Assembly (NCBI GenBank): GCA_026413225.1
Contig: CM048552.1
Location: 212,487,553-212,551,552 of the forward strand
Length of the DNA: 64,000 nucleotides
Direction: 5' to 3'
Origin: Otis tarda
Lineage: Eukaryota > Chordata > Aves > Otidiformes > Otididae
Shown here: in pieces, positions 12,301-24,300 of the stretch
Numbering within the stretch: the stretch's first letter is position 1
Layout of the letters: each line of letters starts with the position of its first letter
Position numbers and translations under genes: made by a program
Notes under the pieces: generated by a model
The model's database searches: none
What the model was told of the DNA's origin: nothing
The model's input: only the letters and a program-made list of their open reading frames with translations

Positions 12301-15300
12301 CCACTTTGCGTTGAATACAACTTCATTTTCTTTCCGTTTCCTTCGTTCAGCTGCTTTGGCTACACCTTTGCTCACCAAGCAGAGCCAGTGTGTGGGCCTG
12401 GGCTCTCTTCTGACTTTTCAGAGGGTTTGTCAGCATGCTCTGCAGTACAGATTTGGCCTTTCCCAGCTAGTCAGTGCTCAGCCAGGATCCAGCACGAGTC
12501 AGCTGCTGTTCCTGGTTTAATCTGGGAAGGGGAAGAGATTTCAGCTGTATGAACAGTGCTGTTCCAAACTGCTTCTCCTCAAACGGGCTGAGAGAGCTGG
12601 GGCTGTTCAGCCTGGAGAAGAGGAGGCTCCAGGGAGACCTGAGAGTGGCATTCCAGTGCCTAAAAGGGGCTACAGGAAAGGTGGGGAGAGACTCTTCAGG
12701 AGGGCCTGGTGTGACAGGACGAGGGGTAACGGTTTCAAAATAGAGGGAGGTAGATTTAGATTAGATATTAGGAAAAAAATGTTTTACGCTGAGGCTGGTG
12801 GAACACTGTCCCAGGTTGCCCAAAGAGGTGGTGGATGCCCCATCCCTGGAAACATTCCAGGCCAGGTTGGCCGGGGCTCTGAGCAACCTGATGTGGTTGC
12901 AGATGTCCCTGCTCCTTGCAGGGGAGTTGGACTGAATGGGCTTTGAAGGTCCCTTCCAACCCAAATCATTCCATGATTCTGTGCAGCTCACCTGGAGTAT
13001 GTTATATCCGTGGTCATTTCATTCCTGTTCTTAGCAGATGTCTTCCCTTTTGGTCATTGTCTGCCTTCCACCACCAAAATAAGGAACGGCTGAGAAGGCC
13101 TGCTGTGCTTTCCTCCTTTGATCATTTGTGTGTTGGCCATCGTTTAAGAGCTTTTACAAAAGGACTGTGTTTTGTGTAAGACAGTGATGAATGAGCTGTT
13201 GATACTTAGCAAATTATAATTAAAAAAAAAAATAATCCACCATTGAAACTCATCCAGTTCTTGTATCCTGTCAAATCTTCACATTCTATCCAGCAGTGCT
13301 GTAGAAATGCTGATAGCAAGGAAGTACGATGCGTTGATACGGAACGGCAAGGTGGATTTTGGCAGAAGGAATGTAATTAATTAAGCTGGAGTTCAGCCAC
13401 AGCGCTTCTAAAAATACTGCTTGGAGATTGCATAAGCTCCTCTGAACAACGTCACCCTGGCCTGAAAAATAGCATGGGTGCAATGTGACTTTAGAAGTGG
13501 TACATTAGGGGTCCTGTACAATCATAGTTCCTGATGGAACTTTTAAGACTGTTTTGTTTTGTTTTGTTTTTTTGTTTTTTTTTTATTGCCTGTCTGTAAA
13601 CCTGTAGTTAGGCCAAGTTCTTTCACCCTATAGATGTTGATCTGGTCTGTCCAGCCATTGACGTGTCTTCAGCGCTTATACAAACCCTCTGAAGGCTGGT
13701 GACCAGGTTAAAGGCTTGTGGAGTTGAGCTTCATGTGTTGAATGGTGAAAGGCTTCTCCGAAGACGATAAAACAATCTTTGGTGGTTGTTTTGCTGAGTT
13801 ACCCAGCGCCTTCCCTTCCTGTTTCTGCCTGTGCCTAAGGGTACGCCATCACCTAAACCCAGCAGCGATTCTTGCTCTGCTTGGGAAGGTCAGCGGTGAA
13901 GCAGCTCCCACTCATTCCAGTAAACGAAGCACGTGGCTGGATGAGACCAGCAGGAGACCCTGCAGCACTTGCCTGGTCTGTCGCTTCCTCTGCGCTTAGC
14001 TATGATAACTAAAAACCTGCGCTGTTTTTCAGATCCCTCTCACGCTAATTAAGCCAAGGAATGGGAACCACTACCTTTGAAGTAAATCTATATGCAGGCA
14101 CATCTTCTTTTTTTATTTTTTATTTTTTTTAGGATTCCTCAAGGGACATTCGGGAAGCGCTTCATGAACTGCTGTGTTGCACCAATGTCTCAACTAAAGA
14201 AGGCATCCATCTTGCGCTGGTGGAGCTGCTGAAAAACCTGACGAAGTATCCCACAGACAGAGAATCCATATGGAAGTGAGTGTGTTCGGTGTCCTTGTGT
14301 CCTTATTTTCCTATTCTTTTTAGTAATAGAGGCATTAGGCAAATATTGAGCTAGGTAAGCAGGTGACAGGTATTGCAGGTACCCACTGCTGTTATTCTGT
14401 AAGTGTTTGGAGTCGTGACTGTACTGAGCATTGTACATATTCATCACCACTGTAGAAACTCTGCATTGTTCTTGCTTGATAGTACTCATAGTGGGAGTCT
14501 GGAAATAGCACTCTATTAGAATCATAGAATCATGGAATGGTTTGGGTTGGAAGGGACCTTCAAGGGTCATCCAGTCCAACCCCCCTGCAAGGAGCAGGGA
14601 CATCTCCAACCAGATCAGGTTGCTCAGAGCCCCGTCCAACCTGGCCTGGAATGTTTCCAGGGATGGGACATCCACCACCTCTCTGAGCAACCTGGAACAG
14701 TGCTCCACCACCCTCAGCGTAAAACATTTTTTCCTAATATCTAAGCTAAATCTACCTCCCTCCATTTTGAAACCATTACCCCTCATCCAATCACAACAGG
14801 CCCTGCTGAAGAGTTTCTCCCCACCTTTCCTGCAGCCCCCTTTAGGCACTGGGAGGCCGCTCTCAGGTCTCCCCGGAACCTCCTCTTCTCCAGGCTGAAC
14901 AGCCCCAGCTCTCTCAGCCTGGCCTCACAGCAGAGCTGCTCCAGCCCTCTCAGCATCTTCACGGCCTCCTCCGGACCCTCTCCAACTGGTCCATGTCCTT
15001 CTTATGCTGGGGGCTCCAGAACTGGATGCAGTACTGCAGGTGGGGTCTCACCAGAGCAGAGTAGAGGGGCAGAATCTCTTCCCTCGCCCTGCTGCCCACG
15101 CTCCTCTTGATGCATCCCAGGATGCGGTTGGCCTTCTGGGCCGCAAGGGCGCATTGCCTGCTCATGTTGAGCTTCTCATCCATGTTTTGTGCTTACTTGA
15201 CACTGCGTTAAATAGTAATATTTACTAGCAGTTGATTATATCAGCCGTGACAAGGGGATTGGCTGCGTGCTATTATGCTGTTGGAGGGACTTTTTCTGTC

Positions 15301-18300
15301 TGAACAAAAATAAAGAAGGTTTGTGTGGGTTTTTTTGGTTGTTTAGTGGAGGCAACAAAGGAAGTGATGCTCGCTCCAGTGCACGTGGTTTGAGATGGAA
15401 TTCTTGGGTGTTATTGGAAGCACTTATTTCAGTCTTCTTTGTCTTTCAGTCCTACAGTGGTTTTGGAGTTTGGTTTGGGGTTTTGTTGTTTGGTTGGGTT
15501 TTTACCCCCTTCACTTCTTTATTTCTGAAGAAAAAAATACACTCACTTATTAGTGTTTAGTATGAAAGCTTTTCTTGGGTTGTATAGCTCCAGGTATTAA
15601 GTATTTCTTGGACAGTTTAAATAAAGAAACTTTAATTGCTGCTTGTTTTTTTCAAGCTGCGTTCTCAGTTTTCTTGTAACTTGTAAAATATTAATGGAAA
15701 TACTCAGCCACGAAGAGACAGCAGGGTTTTGATGCTGATCAGCGCCTCAAAGTGCTGCTGCACCATAAAGCAATAAAGCTTTAAAATGTTGTATTTTACA
15801 ATGTACATGTTTACTAAGAATGCTTCAATCTGTGTATTTGCAGATGCTTGAAGTTCTTGGGAAGCAGGCATCCCACTTTGGTGCTTCCGTTAGTCCCGGA
15901 GCTGCTGAGCACGCATCCGTTCTTTGACACTCCAGAACCAGACATGGATGACCCAGCCTGTATCTTTTTAATGAAGCCGGTTGATAATTTTGACTCTGAA
16001 AGGTTTTATTCGTATTTCCTGGTGCTCCTGTTCATTAAATCATTTCAAGCCGTAGCAGACAATCCTGTAGCTATTTCTGAATCCCTTTGCCGCTTAATTC
16101 TATTACTCAACAAGCGATGGAATAACTGTTATCTGGAAGCATCTCCATAAATACCAACGTGGTATAATTGGCCTTTTTTTATGCTCTGATGAATAATTTG
16201 TTTATGAAGCAATCTGGCAAGGTTTAGGCTTTGCAGATCGAGTCCTTTGATGTGAAAACGTTTGTCTAGTTTGCACTAATTTTGAAGACGCTTTGGCTTT
16301 TCAATAAGAAGAGTGGTTTTACTTTCCATCTTCATGCAGCGCTGGCTGAATCCCCGTAATGCTATAAATCTGTAACCATTTGAAACAATTCAAAATCAGA
16401 AATCCTTATGTTAGTGTTATCTCTTCTAGTGCTTTAGAATACGAACTATTATTGTTGTACTGTTATCCTTAACAATAGGAGATGCCTTGGAAATGCAAAA
16501 TACCATTTTTCCGTTGTTCTTTCCCCTTGCTTCCCTTCTGAGTGATTGCAGAATGTAATGTTATTTCTGATGCGTGCTGAGAGATGTTAGACTGGAACAA
16601 CTCTCTTCCTCTGTGAAGCTGCTCCTTATTTCTCTCACCAGTCACAGGCCATCAGCTAGAACTTCTACCTGGTGAGAATTGAAAAGGGCTGGAATCGGGT
16701 GGAGAGAGAGATTAATCCCTGAGTAATCCCTGAGTAATAAGTTGAGTAAATTTGTCCTGTGAGTTGCAAATTGAAGGAACATTGGGGTGGGGAGAAAGCT
16801 GGTATTTAGCTCAACGCACCTTCCTGCCCTGAAGCAAAGAATATTATTTTAAAGAATGTTCTGGAGATAGCTTCTCACTAAATTTTATGAGAGAGATATT
16901 ATATGAAGACAGGCCTGGGAGCCAGAAACTACAAGGTAGACCTAAAGGGTACGATTCCAGTGTAAACTGTTAATTAAAAACATGGTTTTGTTTGATTCAA
17001 AGCACTGAGCAAATTTGAATCAGGTTAGTTGAATAGCTGCAGCTGAAAATTTGGGAAGGATTTTGGGTGAAGAGAAGAAATTGGTTTGTCATGTGGAAGC
17101 CTTTATGCTTGGCAGCCCAGGAATGCAGAAGACTTTTTCAGGAGGTGAGAGATGTGGATTCTGTCCCTTCTGTGGCTGAGCCTACTTCTTCCTTGTGCAG
17201 GCAAGTGCAGGTTTGGGTACCAAACTGGTAAGCACAGTGTAAGCTTTGAGGAAGAGTGAAACTCCACCTAATGAGCATGTTCTGCATTTTTAATCCCTGG
17301 CTCCTCTCCTTTGTGTCGCCTGTGAGCAGTCCCGTGTTGGCAGTAAGATCCTTCATCCAATATGGCCCATCCTGTCATGTTTGCGCTTTGTAGTTTGTTT
17401 TCATTGCTCAGACAGCTGTCTCTTTGGGTTTTGCTCAGCGTTCTCCAACTGTAAAGAACTCCCTAAACAATTTCCAGCAAAGAAAAGAGTTATTGAGTTG
17501 TTATTTTAACTTGCTACCCCCAAGGAGCTCTCTTTCTTATTGTTTATTTTTCTTTAACAATCCGTTTCAATAGACATTGCTGTTCTGGTTCTGATTTTTA
17601 ATGCTGCTAAAAGTTGCCCGACAATGCCTGCCCTGTTCTCTGATCATACGTTCAGACATTACGCCTATCTTCGGGACAGCCTCTCTCATCTGGTCCCGCC
17701 GTTAAGAGTAAGCCGAACCACTTTGATTTTCACTTTGCCACTCTCTTATGAGTATTCCTGATCTCTTCCGTGTCTCTCGGTGTGTAACACTTCAATTCTA
17801 AAAGTTTTTTTTCTCCCAAGCTCCAAGCAAATGAATATTGAAATGTACATTAACAAAGGAGAGCCAAATATTAAATTGTTACAATATGGATTTTGTAATA
17901 TTTTGGAGAGAATAACAACGTTACTGCCCTCAAGTGAGAACAGCACATGGTGTGCTGGTTAGGAAAGAATTCCTCCTGCTGGGAGAGCAGGATTCCTGGG
18001 AGCTTTCTGTCGCTCTGACTGTGTGGGGAAGGGAAGCTTAGCCTTTATAGATCTTCCAGCATTTGATTTATCTCCCACCTAAATGGTTTACTCGTGGGTG
18101 AAATGTGTTCCTTGCTGCTTTGAAGCATGTTTTTCCTGCATGGAAGTAGAAGTGGGACTGAAGTTGGTCCTAAGCCGTGTTACAGCTCATAAAATGAATT
18201 GTGGTTTGTGTGGTCTTGGACTTCTCTTGACTTCACAGCCTTGGAGTTAGCAGATGAGGAAGATGTTTTCCTCAAAGGGATGTTGAATTTTAACCTGAAG

Positions 18301-21300
18301 TTCTCTAGCTGTAAGTGGATCATAAAATGGAGAGTATTAACTAACAAAGATAAGATGCGCACTTTAAATCTTTTGATATAAGTTTTGAATTTGAGAAATA
18401 AATCAGAGCTCTCAATTGGTAGTTGTTAAATAATGCCGCAGCATTTTGCAGTGTTATTCTTTGTGTTAGACTTTTCTGTATTCATGTATTTCTTCTTGCT
18501 TAGTTACCAGGTAGAAAGCTGGTGTCCTCCCCTGTCTCTCCCAGTATTACACCACACGAAGATCCTTCCCAGCAGTTCCTGCATCAGAGCCTGGAGAGGG
18601 TTTACAACCTTCAGCACCTCGACCCGCAGGGCATCCAGGAGCTGCTGGAATTTACCATCCGGTAAGGCTGCAAGCTGAGCTCTTCCTGGGAAGGTCAGTT
18701 AGGATTCCCACCTTCTCTGAAGCAGGCGCTGCGCTTCTGAATATCAGTGTTGTGTTCCAGCCTTCTTGTGGAGAACATGGTGATAAAACAGCATTCACAG
18801 CCTGTTTAAAATAAAACTGATGGTCTCAGGTTCTGCTCTACTGAATAATCAGTGTGTGTTTTGGGGGGACATCTTTTCAGAGCATGGTAAGAGTCAGGTC
18901 AGGGCGCTCTTAGTTTTTGTGGTTTATGGGTGACAGCCTTGCATGTCATTCTTAGTTCTCTGTCCCTGTAAGAGTCCCTCATTTTGATTGTATTATTTGT
19001 AATGTCCATGCACAAGGTTTTTTGTTTGTTTTTTTGTAGGGAGAGAGAGGTTGGCCCTTTTGCTTTTCCATTTTCCAGGTCCTGTGGCCTTTCACAGGAG
19101 ACACCTGCTTCTGGTGCTTTGTTGGGTTCTTATTGCCGGTCCCACTTATAAAGGACTTCGGCGTTCTTCGTCAATTTGAAAAACAGAGAGAGATTTTCCT
19201 GGAAGAGACAATATTACTGCGTGTTACTGTCTGCTGTTGTACAGAGAAGGGTGTACGGTGTGGCTCCTGAAAGTGGGTTTTATGCCACAGCTTCCATTTC
19301 ATCTCTGGCCGAATTTGCACAAACAAAACACTTGAAAAGGATTCTTTCAGTGTGATTCCTCTGCTTGGAAAGAGGAAAAGAGTCTTATTATGAGACTTAA
19401 AAAAACCAATCTAAAATACTTTGGTGTATAGAATTCCAAAAAGCTTCAGTTTTTTCCTTCTCCCAAAATAGCTGCCTCTTCTGTATGTGTAGCTGTAAAT
19501 CGCTTTCACACCCACCCGCCGTGGAGAATAAACAGCGTGCTCCTCGCTGAAAATGCAACTGTGAAAACAATATGGCTTGTCCTCAGCTATTCTGAAGCTA
19601 CTCTGCGAACCGTAAAACAACTTCAGAGCATTTAATGCGCTAAAGGCTTGAAACAGGTGATCTCTTGGCAGAGAATCCAGAGTCTTCCAGGCACGATGAA
19701 GGTCTGGAAACATCACAGGCTGTGAATGTTTTCAGTTTTGAGTGTAGGAATCATGTCAGAGATCCGTACGATCCGGCTGCATCCGTAACTCTTACGCAGT
19801 AAAGGACCGTAATGCTTTGGAGTTGATGGAAATTAATTTGCTTGGCTTTTTTCCTACTGGGATCACCACCCAGGAACCATACTAAATGTTTTCCACCCTT
19901 AAGAGGAAGGAGGATTTAAGACAAAACCAAAAAAAGTATTAAAGGTTATTTTGCAGAGGGCGAGAGTTTCCTGCACCGACAGTTTGGTTGCTGAGAGGAG
20001 AGGGACAGATGAAGCTCGCCGCAGTGGATTCTGCGGTGGGACGTAATTCCTTCCTTCTTTAGAATTCCCTCCTCCTTTATCATTCTTGTCATCGGGGGAA
20101 GTAAAGCAGACTCCATGGAGCTGGTGTCTCCTTGGGACTTATATTTCTGACCACACTCAGGACTGACGCTCTTCCCCCAGGCTCTGCAGCTGAAACTGCA
20201 AGACAGGCTTTTTAGCAAATCCCTCTTTGTGGTTTAGTTTCTCCATCTATACAGCGGGAATTGTTTTTTTGTGTCTTGCAGGAATGTTGAAATCTGTTTA
20301 GGATTTGGAAGGAAATAGAATTAGTTGAACTGGGAGCTGGAGAAGAGCGGGAAATGGAATATCTGCCTAGCTGAGAGCTGACATCTTGTTCCTTGTTGGT
20401 GTGTTTTGAAGCATTGAGTCTGACACGGGAATTAAGCACCCAGGAGTCTCCTCTTCTCTCTGCTCTCCGGGAGGAGATGAAATAGAGTCGCTATAAGGCT
20501 CAGGCTGCTCTGCTGTTGTTGAATGGAAAGAAGGCACAGCCCCTTGCTTAGGAGAGATTTTATTTGGCTGCAAATTATACAGATAATCCCATGGATTTTT
20601 TTTTTCTTTTCTTTTTTTTTTTTGGTAACGTGTCAGCACTCAGCAGCCTTCTGGTTTAGCAGAGTCAGAGTTTCAGAATTGCATCATAAATGCAAAGATA
20701 AATTTTAGTAATGTTGAAGGAAACGTGGAAGTAGAGTGACAATTTTAGTACACTTTGGATCAAAGCAAAATACAGAGAAGAGCAGAGACATTGAATCCAC
20801 ATCATCCAATCTATTTTCAGTTCTGTAACAGAAAATTAATTTTGTTTTCTTTTTTTTCACTTTTAATTTTAAAACATGCCTAAGAGTAGAGAACTAAAAG
20901 CTTTTTGGGTTCCATTAACTACCTTTTTTTTTTTCTCTGAAGTTAAAAGCTTCTTCTATTGCTGTATGATTTACAAGGAATCCTTGTACCAGACAGCACA
21001 CAGCAGCTCCTTGGGCAAATATCCGTACATCAGATTTCAGCTTCTTCTCAAAAGGCAGCTGTATTTCAGATCTCCTTGGTTGCGTGAGCCCGACGTGTTC
21101 CAACAAACCCTTCGTAGCCAATGTGAATAGTTCCATTTCCCAGCGGCGTAACACGGACGGGTCGTTAGCCGCTGTAGAAGTCGGGAGTGTTTCAGGTTAA
21201 ATCTGGAACTGCGACGCTGTACGGTTCCTGTAGGGCTGCAGAGTAACGTGGGTTCCTGCTTGCAGTGCTGTGCTTGTGTCAGCCTCCAGGAAGAAAGGAG

Positions 21301-24300
21301 ATGCCAAGTCCCAAGGTGCAAACCGTTTGTACTGTGTATTTTGCTGCTGTTTCTGGTGCTCCTTCTAAGGAGAAGAAAAGCAAGATGCCGGAACAGCTGT
21401 TTTCAGCATTGCTGTTGCTGCGTTCAGAGTGCACTTAGATTAACTTAGAATCACAGAATGGTTTGGGTGGAAGGGACCTTCAAAGCCCACCCAGTCCAAC
21501 CCCCCTGCCAGGAGCAGGGACATCTCCAACCAGATCAGGTTGCTCAGAGCCCCGGCCAACCTGGCCTGGAATGTTTCCAGGGATGGGGCATCCACCACCT
21601 CTCTGGGCAGCCTGGGACAGTGTTCCACCACCCTCAGTGTAAAACATTTTTTTCCTAATAGCTAATCTAAATCTACCTCCCTCTATTTTGAAACCATCAC
21701 CCCTCGTCCTGTCACAACAGGCCCTGCTGAACAGTCTCTCCCCACCTTTCCTGCAGCCCCCTTTGGGCACTGGGAGGCCGCTCTCAGGTCTCCCCGGAGC
21801 CTCCTCTTCTCCAGGCTGAACAGCCCCAGCTCTCTCAGCCTGGCCTCACAGCAGAGCTGCTCCAGCCTTCTTATCTTCGTGGCCTCCTCTGGACTTGCTC
21901 TCTCAATGTGTTTTTTTTCTCTTCTTTTTTTTTCTCCCCCATATGCTTCAGTGATCTTCAGAGGCTTGGAGAGCTGCAGTCCGAACTGGCAGGAATGGCA
22001 GATTTCACAGCGACTTACCTTCAGTGTCAGCTGCTCCTCATCAAGGTTTGACTTCATCTGGGGTTTTTTTGGGCTGTTCTTCAAAAATCCCCTTAGTCCA
22101 TCTTCGTGGTGCGCTTTCATGATGTTTGTGCTGGAAACTGGTGTATGATGAACGCGTGGCTCCCATGGATTTCTGATATTCCCGCTTCCCTTCTGTGGCA
22201 AATAATTTATGCAGTAACTTTGCCAATGAGCACGCCAGTGCCAATCTCTGCTGTTGTACCTAGAACTTCTGTTGGTTCACGTGCATTTTGCCAGTGCAGA
22301 GTTTATTTTCTGACAGAAATCACAGTGGAGGCAACTACTCTGGAGCCTTTTATGGTACGAGAGCAGCTTTTCTTTGCTGGTGGCCGCTGGAAGTGCTTTT
22401 TGCTAAACGGCAATAAGTGGAGTTTTTATAGACAATGTTTTGTAGACAGCTTTTTTGGTATCAATGCCGAAACTTTTAGACTTGATTGAGCAAAAGATCA
22501 GTCATACTTTCTTTTACAGTCCTGAAATAATCTATCTATTTGGTGTTAGGAGATGAAGTGGTTACTTTGGACACCATGGCAGTGATCCTTTTCGGAAGGA
22601 ATTTTTTGCTTCCCTTCTCAAGCTATCGGCTGGCAATAGTATTGAAGTTAGCCTGGTGCCATTCTTTAGGTGTTTGAATGGAATTTGTACACATGTAAAG
22701 CAAGAACTAAAGCAAACGAGTTTCCAGAAGGGACTCAATAAAAGCTTTGTTATGTAAAACCAAGAAGGGATTTCAGTTTCTTTGCTAAATGCATAGCTGC
22801 CAGTTGGCACATCTCCTGGCAGCCCTCAAAGCCTTGGAGCGCATTTATGACCCAAAGAAGGCATTTCAGATAAGCAGTGTTACAGTTTAGTACGATCCTA
22901 GCGAAATCCCAGACTTTTGCCAAAGCAAAACGTGCTCTCCAGGCAGAGGAGCAGCATTTGGAGGTGGCTTTGTTGCCCTTCTCCAGGGTTTGGCTGGAGT
23001 GAAGCAGATGGTTTGTGTCTCTGGCAAAGAGAAGCTCTCTGTTTGGAAGAAGGGAGCAAAAGCTGCATCAGCTGTTCTTGGCTCGAGCGGTAGAACAGGC
23101 AATACAGCAGCGATGCAGAGGAGTCAGTAACGTGGCTGAAATGGAAAGTAACTCAGAATATCTTAAAATTAGAAATCCTGATACGGCAGAGAGAACCCAA
23201 ACATCGGAGCTGCCCTTTTCAGGAGATTTTGTTCCAATTGCTTCTTTTCCCAACAGAAAGAAGCTGTTGGGGGAAAAAAATGTATCTTCATTTCCCAGCC
23301 TCTTAAGGCTCAAAAGGTGACTGTAGGAGTAGTTAACTGGGATTCTGGGACCAGCTTAGGAGAAGGATGTGGTCTATACGTTCTTGAGCTCTGGCTGCAG
23401 CCAGCTTTGTGTGTAGGAGAGGCAACTTCAAAAAGGAGGCAGTGATATAAATCATCCAGTCAAGCTTCCTTAATTTTTTTTTTTTAACATAAATCAAAAA
23501 GCAAATCGGGTGTGGTTGGGTGGGTTTTTTTTCCTGCAATCTGAGATTGCCCTGGTCTTGGTCTCATGGAGGTGATAAAGCAGTGGGCTATTGTTTTTCT
23601 AGTAAGTGACTTCGTTCTGCATAAAGTTCTCCTTAAAAGTACTGAAGAGTTTGACTCAGCCATCTCTAATTCATAGCTTTGTTCATATTATTCCCAACTT
23701 CTGTTTTATATTTTATAGTTGTGTAGGTATCTCTGCGTATTTATAGGACAATGCATATTTTGTAGGCCTTGGTTCCCCATGTTGTATTTAAAAGCACAAA
23801 ATAAAACTTTGGCCTGCGTTTCCAACCAACCTGTTGGTGTACAGCTGAGAGACAGGGCATCTTCCCTTCCCCCAAGCCCATCTAGCTCAGCTTTATAATG
23901 TTTAGACTGAGTATTGACCATCATGTCATGGTTGTCTTCTGTAGGCCTTGCAGGAGAAGCTGTGGAACGTGGCAGCTCCTCTGTACCTGAAACAGAACGC
24001 GTTGGCATCTGCTGCAGCAAAACAGGTGAGGTGGAAGCAACTGGGTCTGCATGGAGGCAAGTCATAGAATCACAGAACGGTTTGGGTGGGAAGGGACCTT
24101 CAAAGGCCACCCAGTCCAACCCCCCTGCCAGGAGCAGGGACATCTCCAACCAGATCAGGTTGCTCAGAGCCCTGTCCAACCTGGCCTGGAATGTTTCCAG
24201 GGATGGGGCATCCACCACCTCTCTGGGCAACCTGTTCAGTGCTCTACAACTACAACCGTCATTGTAAAAATTTTTTTTTTTTTTCCTAATATCCAATGTA

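Noticed and set aside
14190-14849. 219-codon minus-strand frame
   Set aside because: It is antisense to INTS4 exon 12 and then runs into a minus-strand CR1, so it is a chance join.
16012-16150. Possible extra coding sequence after INTS4 exon 13
   Set aside because: Joining 15959 to 17574 restores the conserved protein exactly in frame, so this part is intron, although retention is possible.
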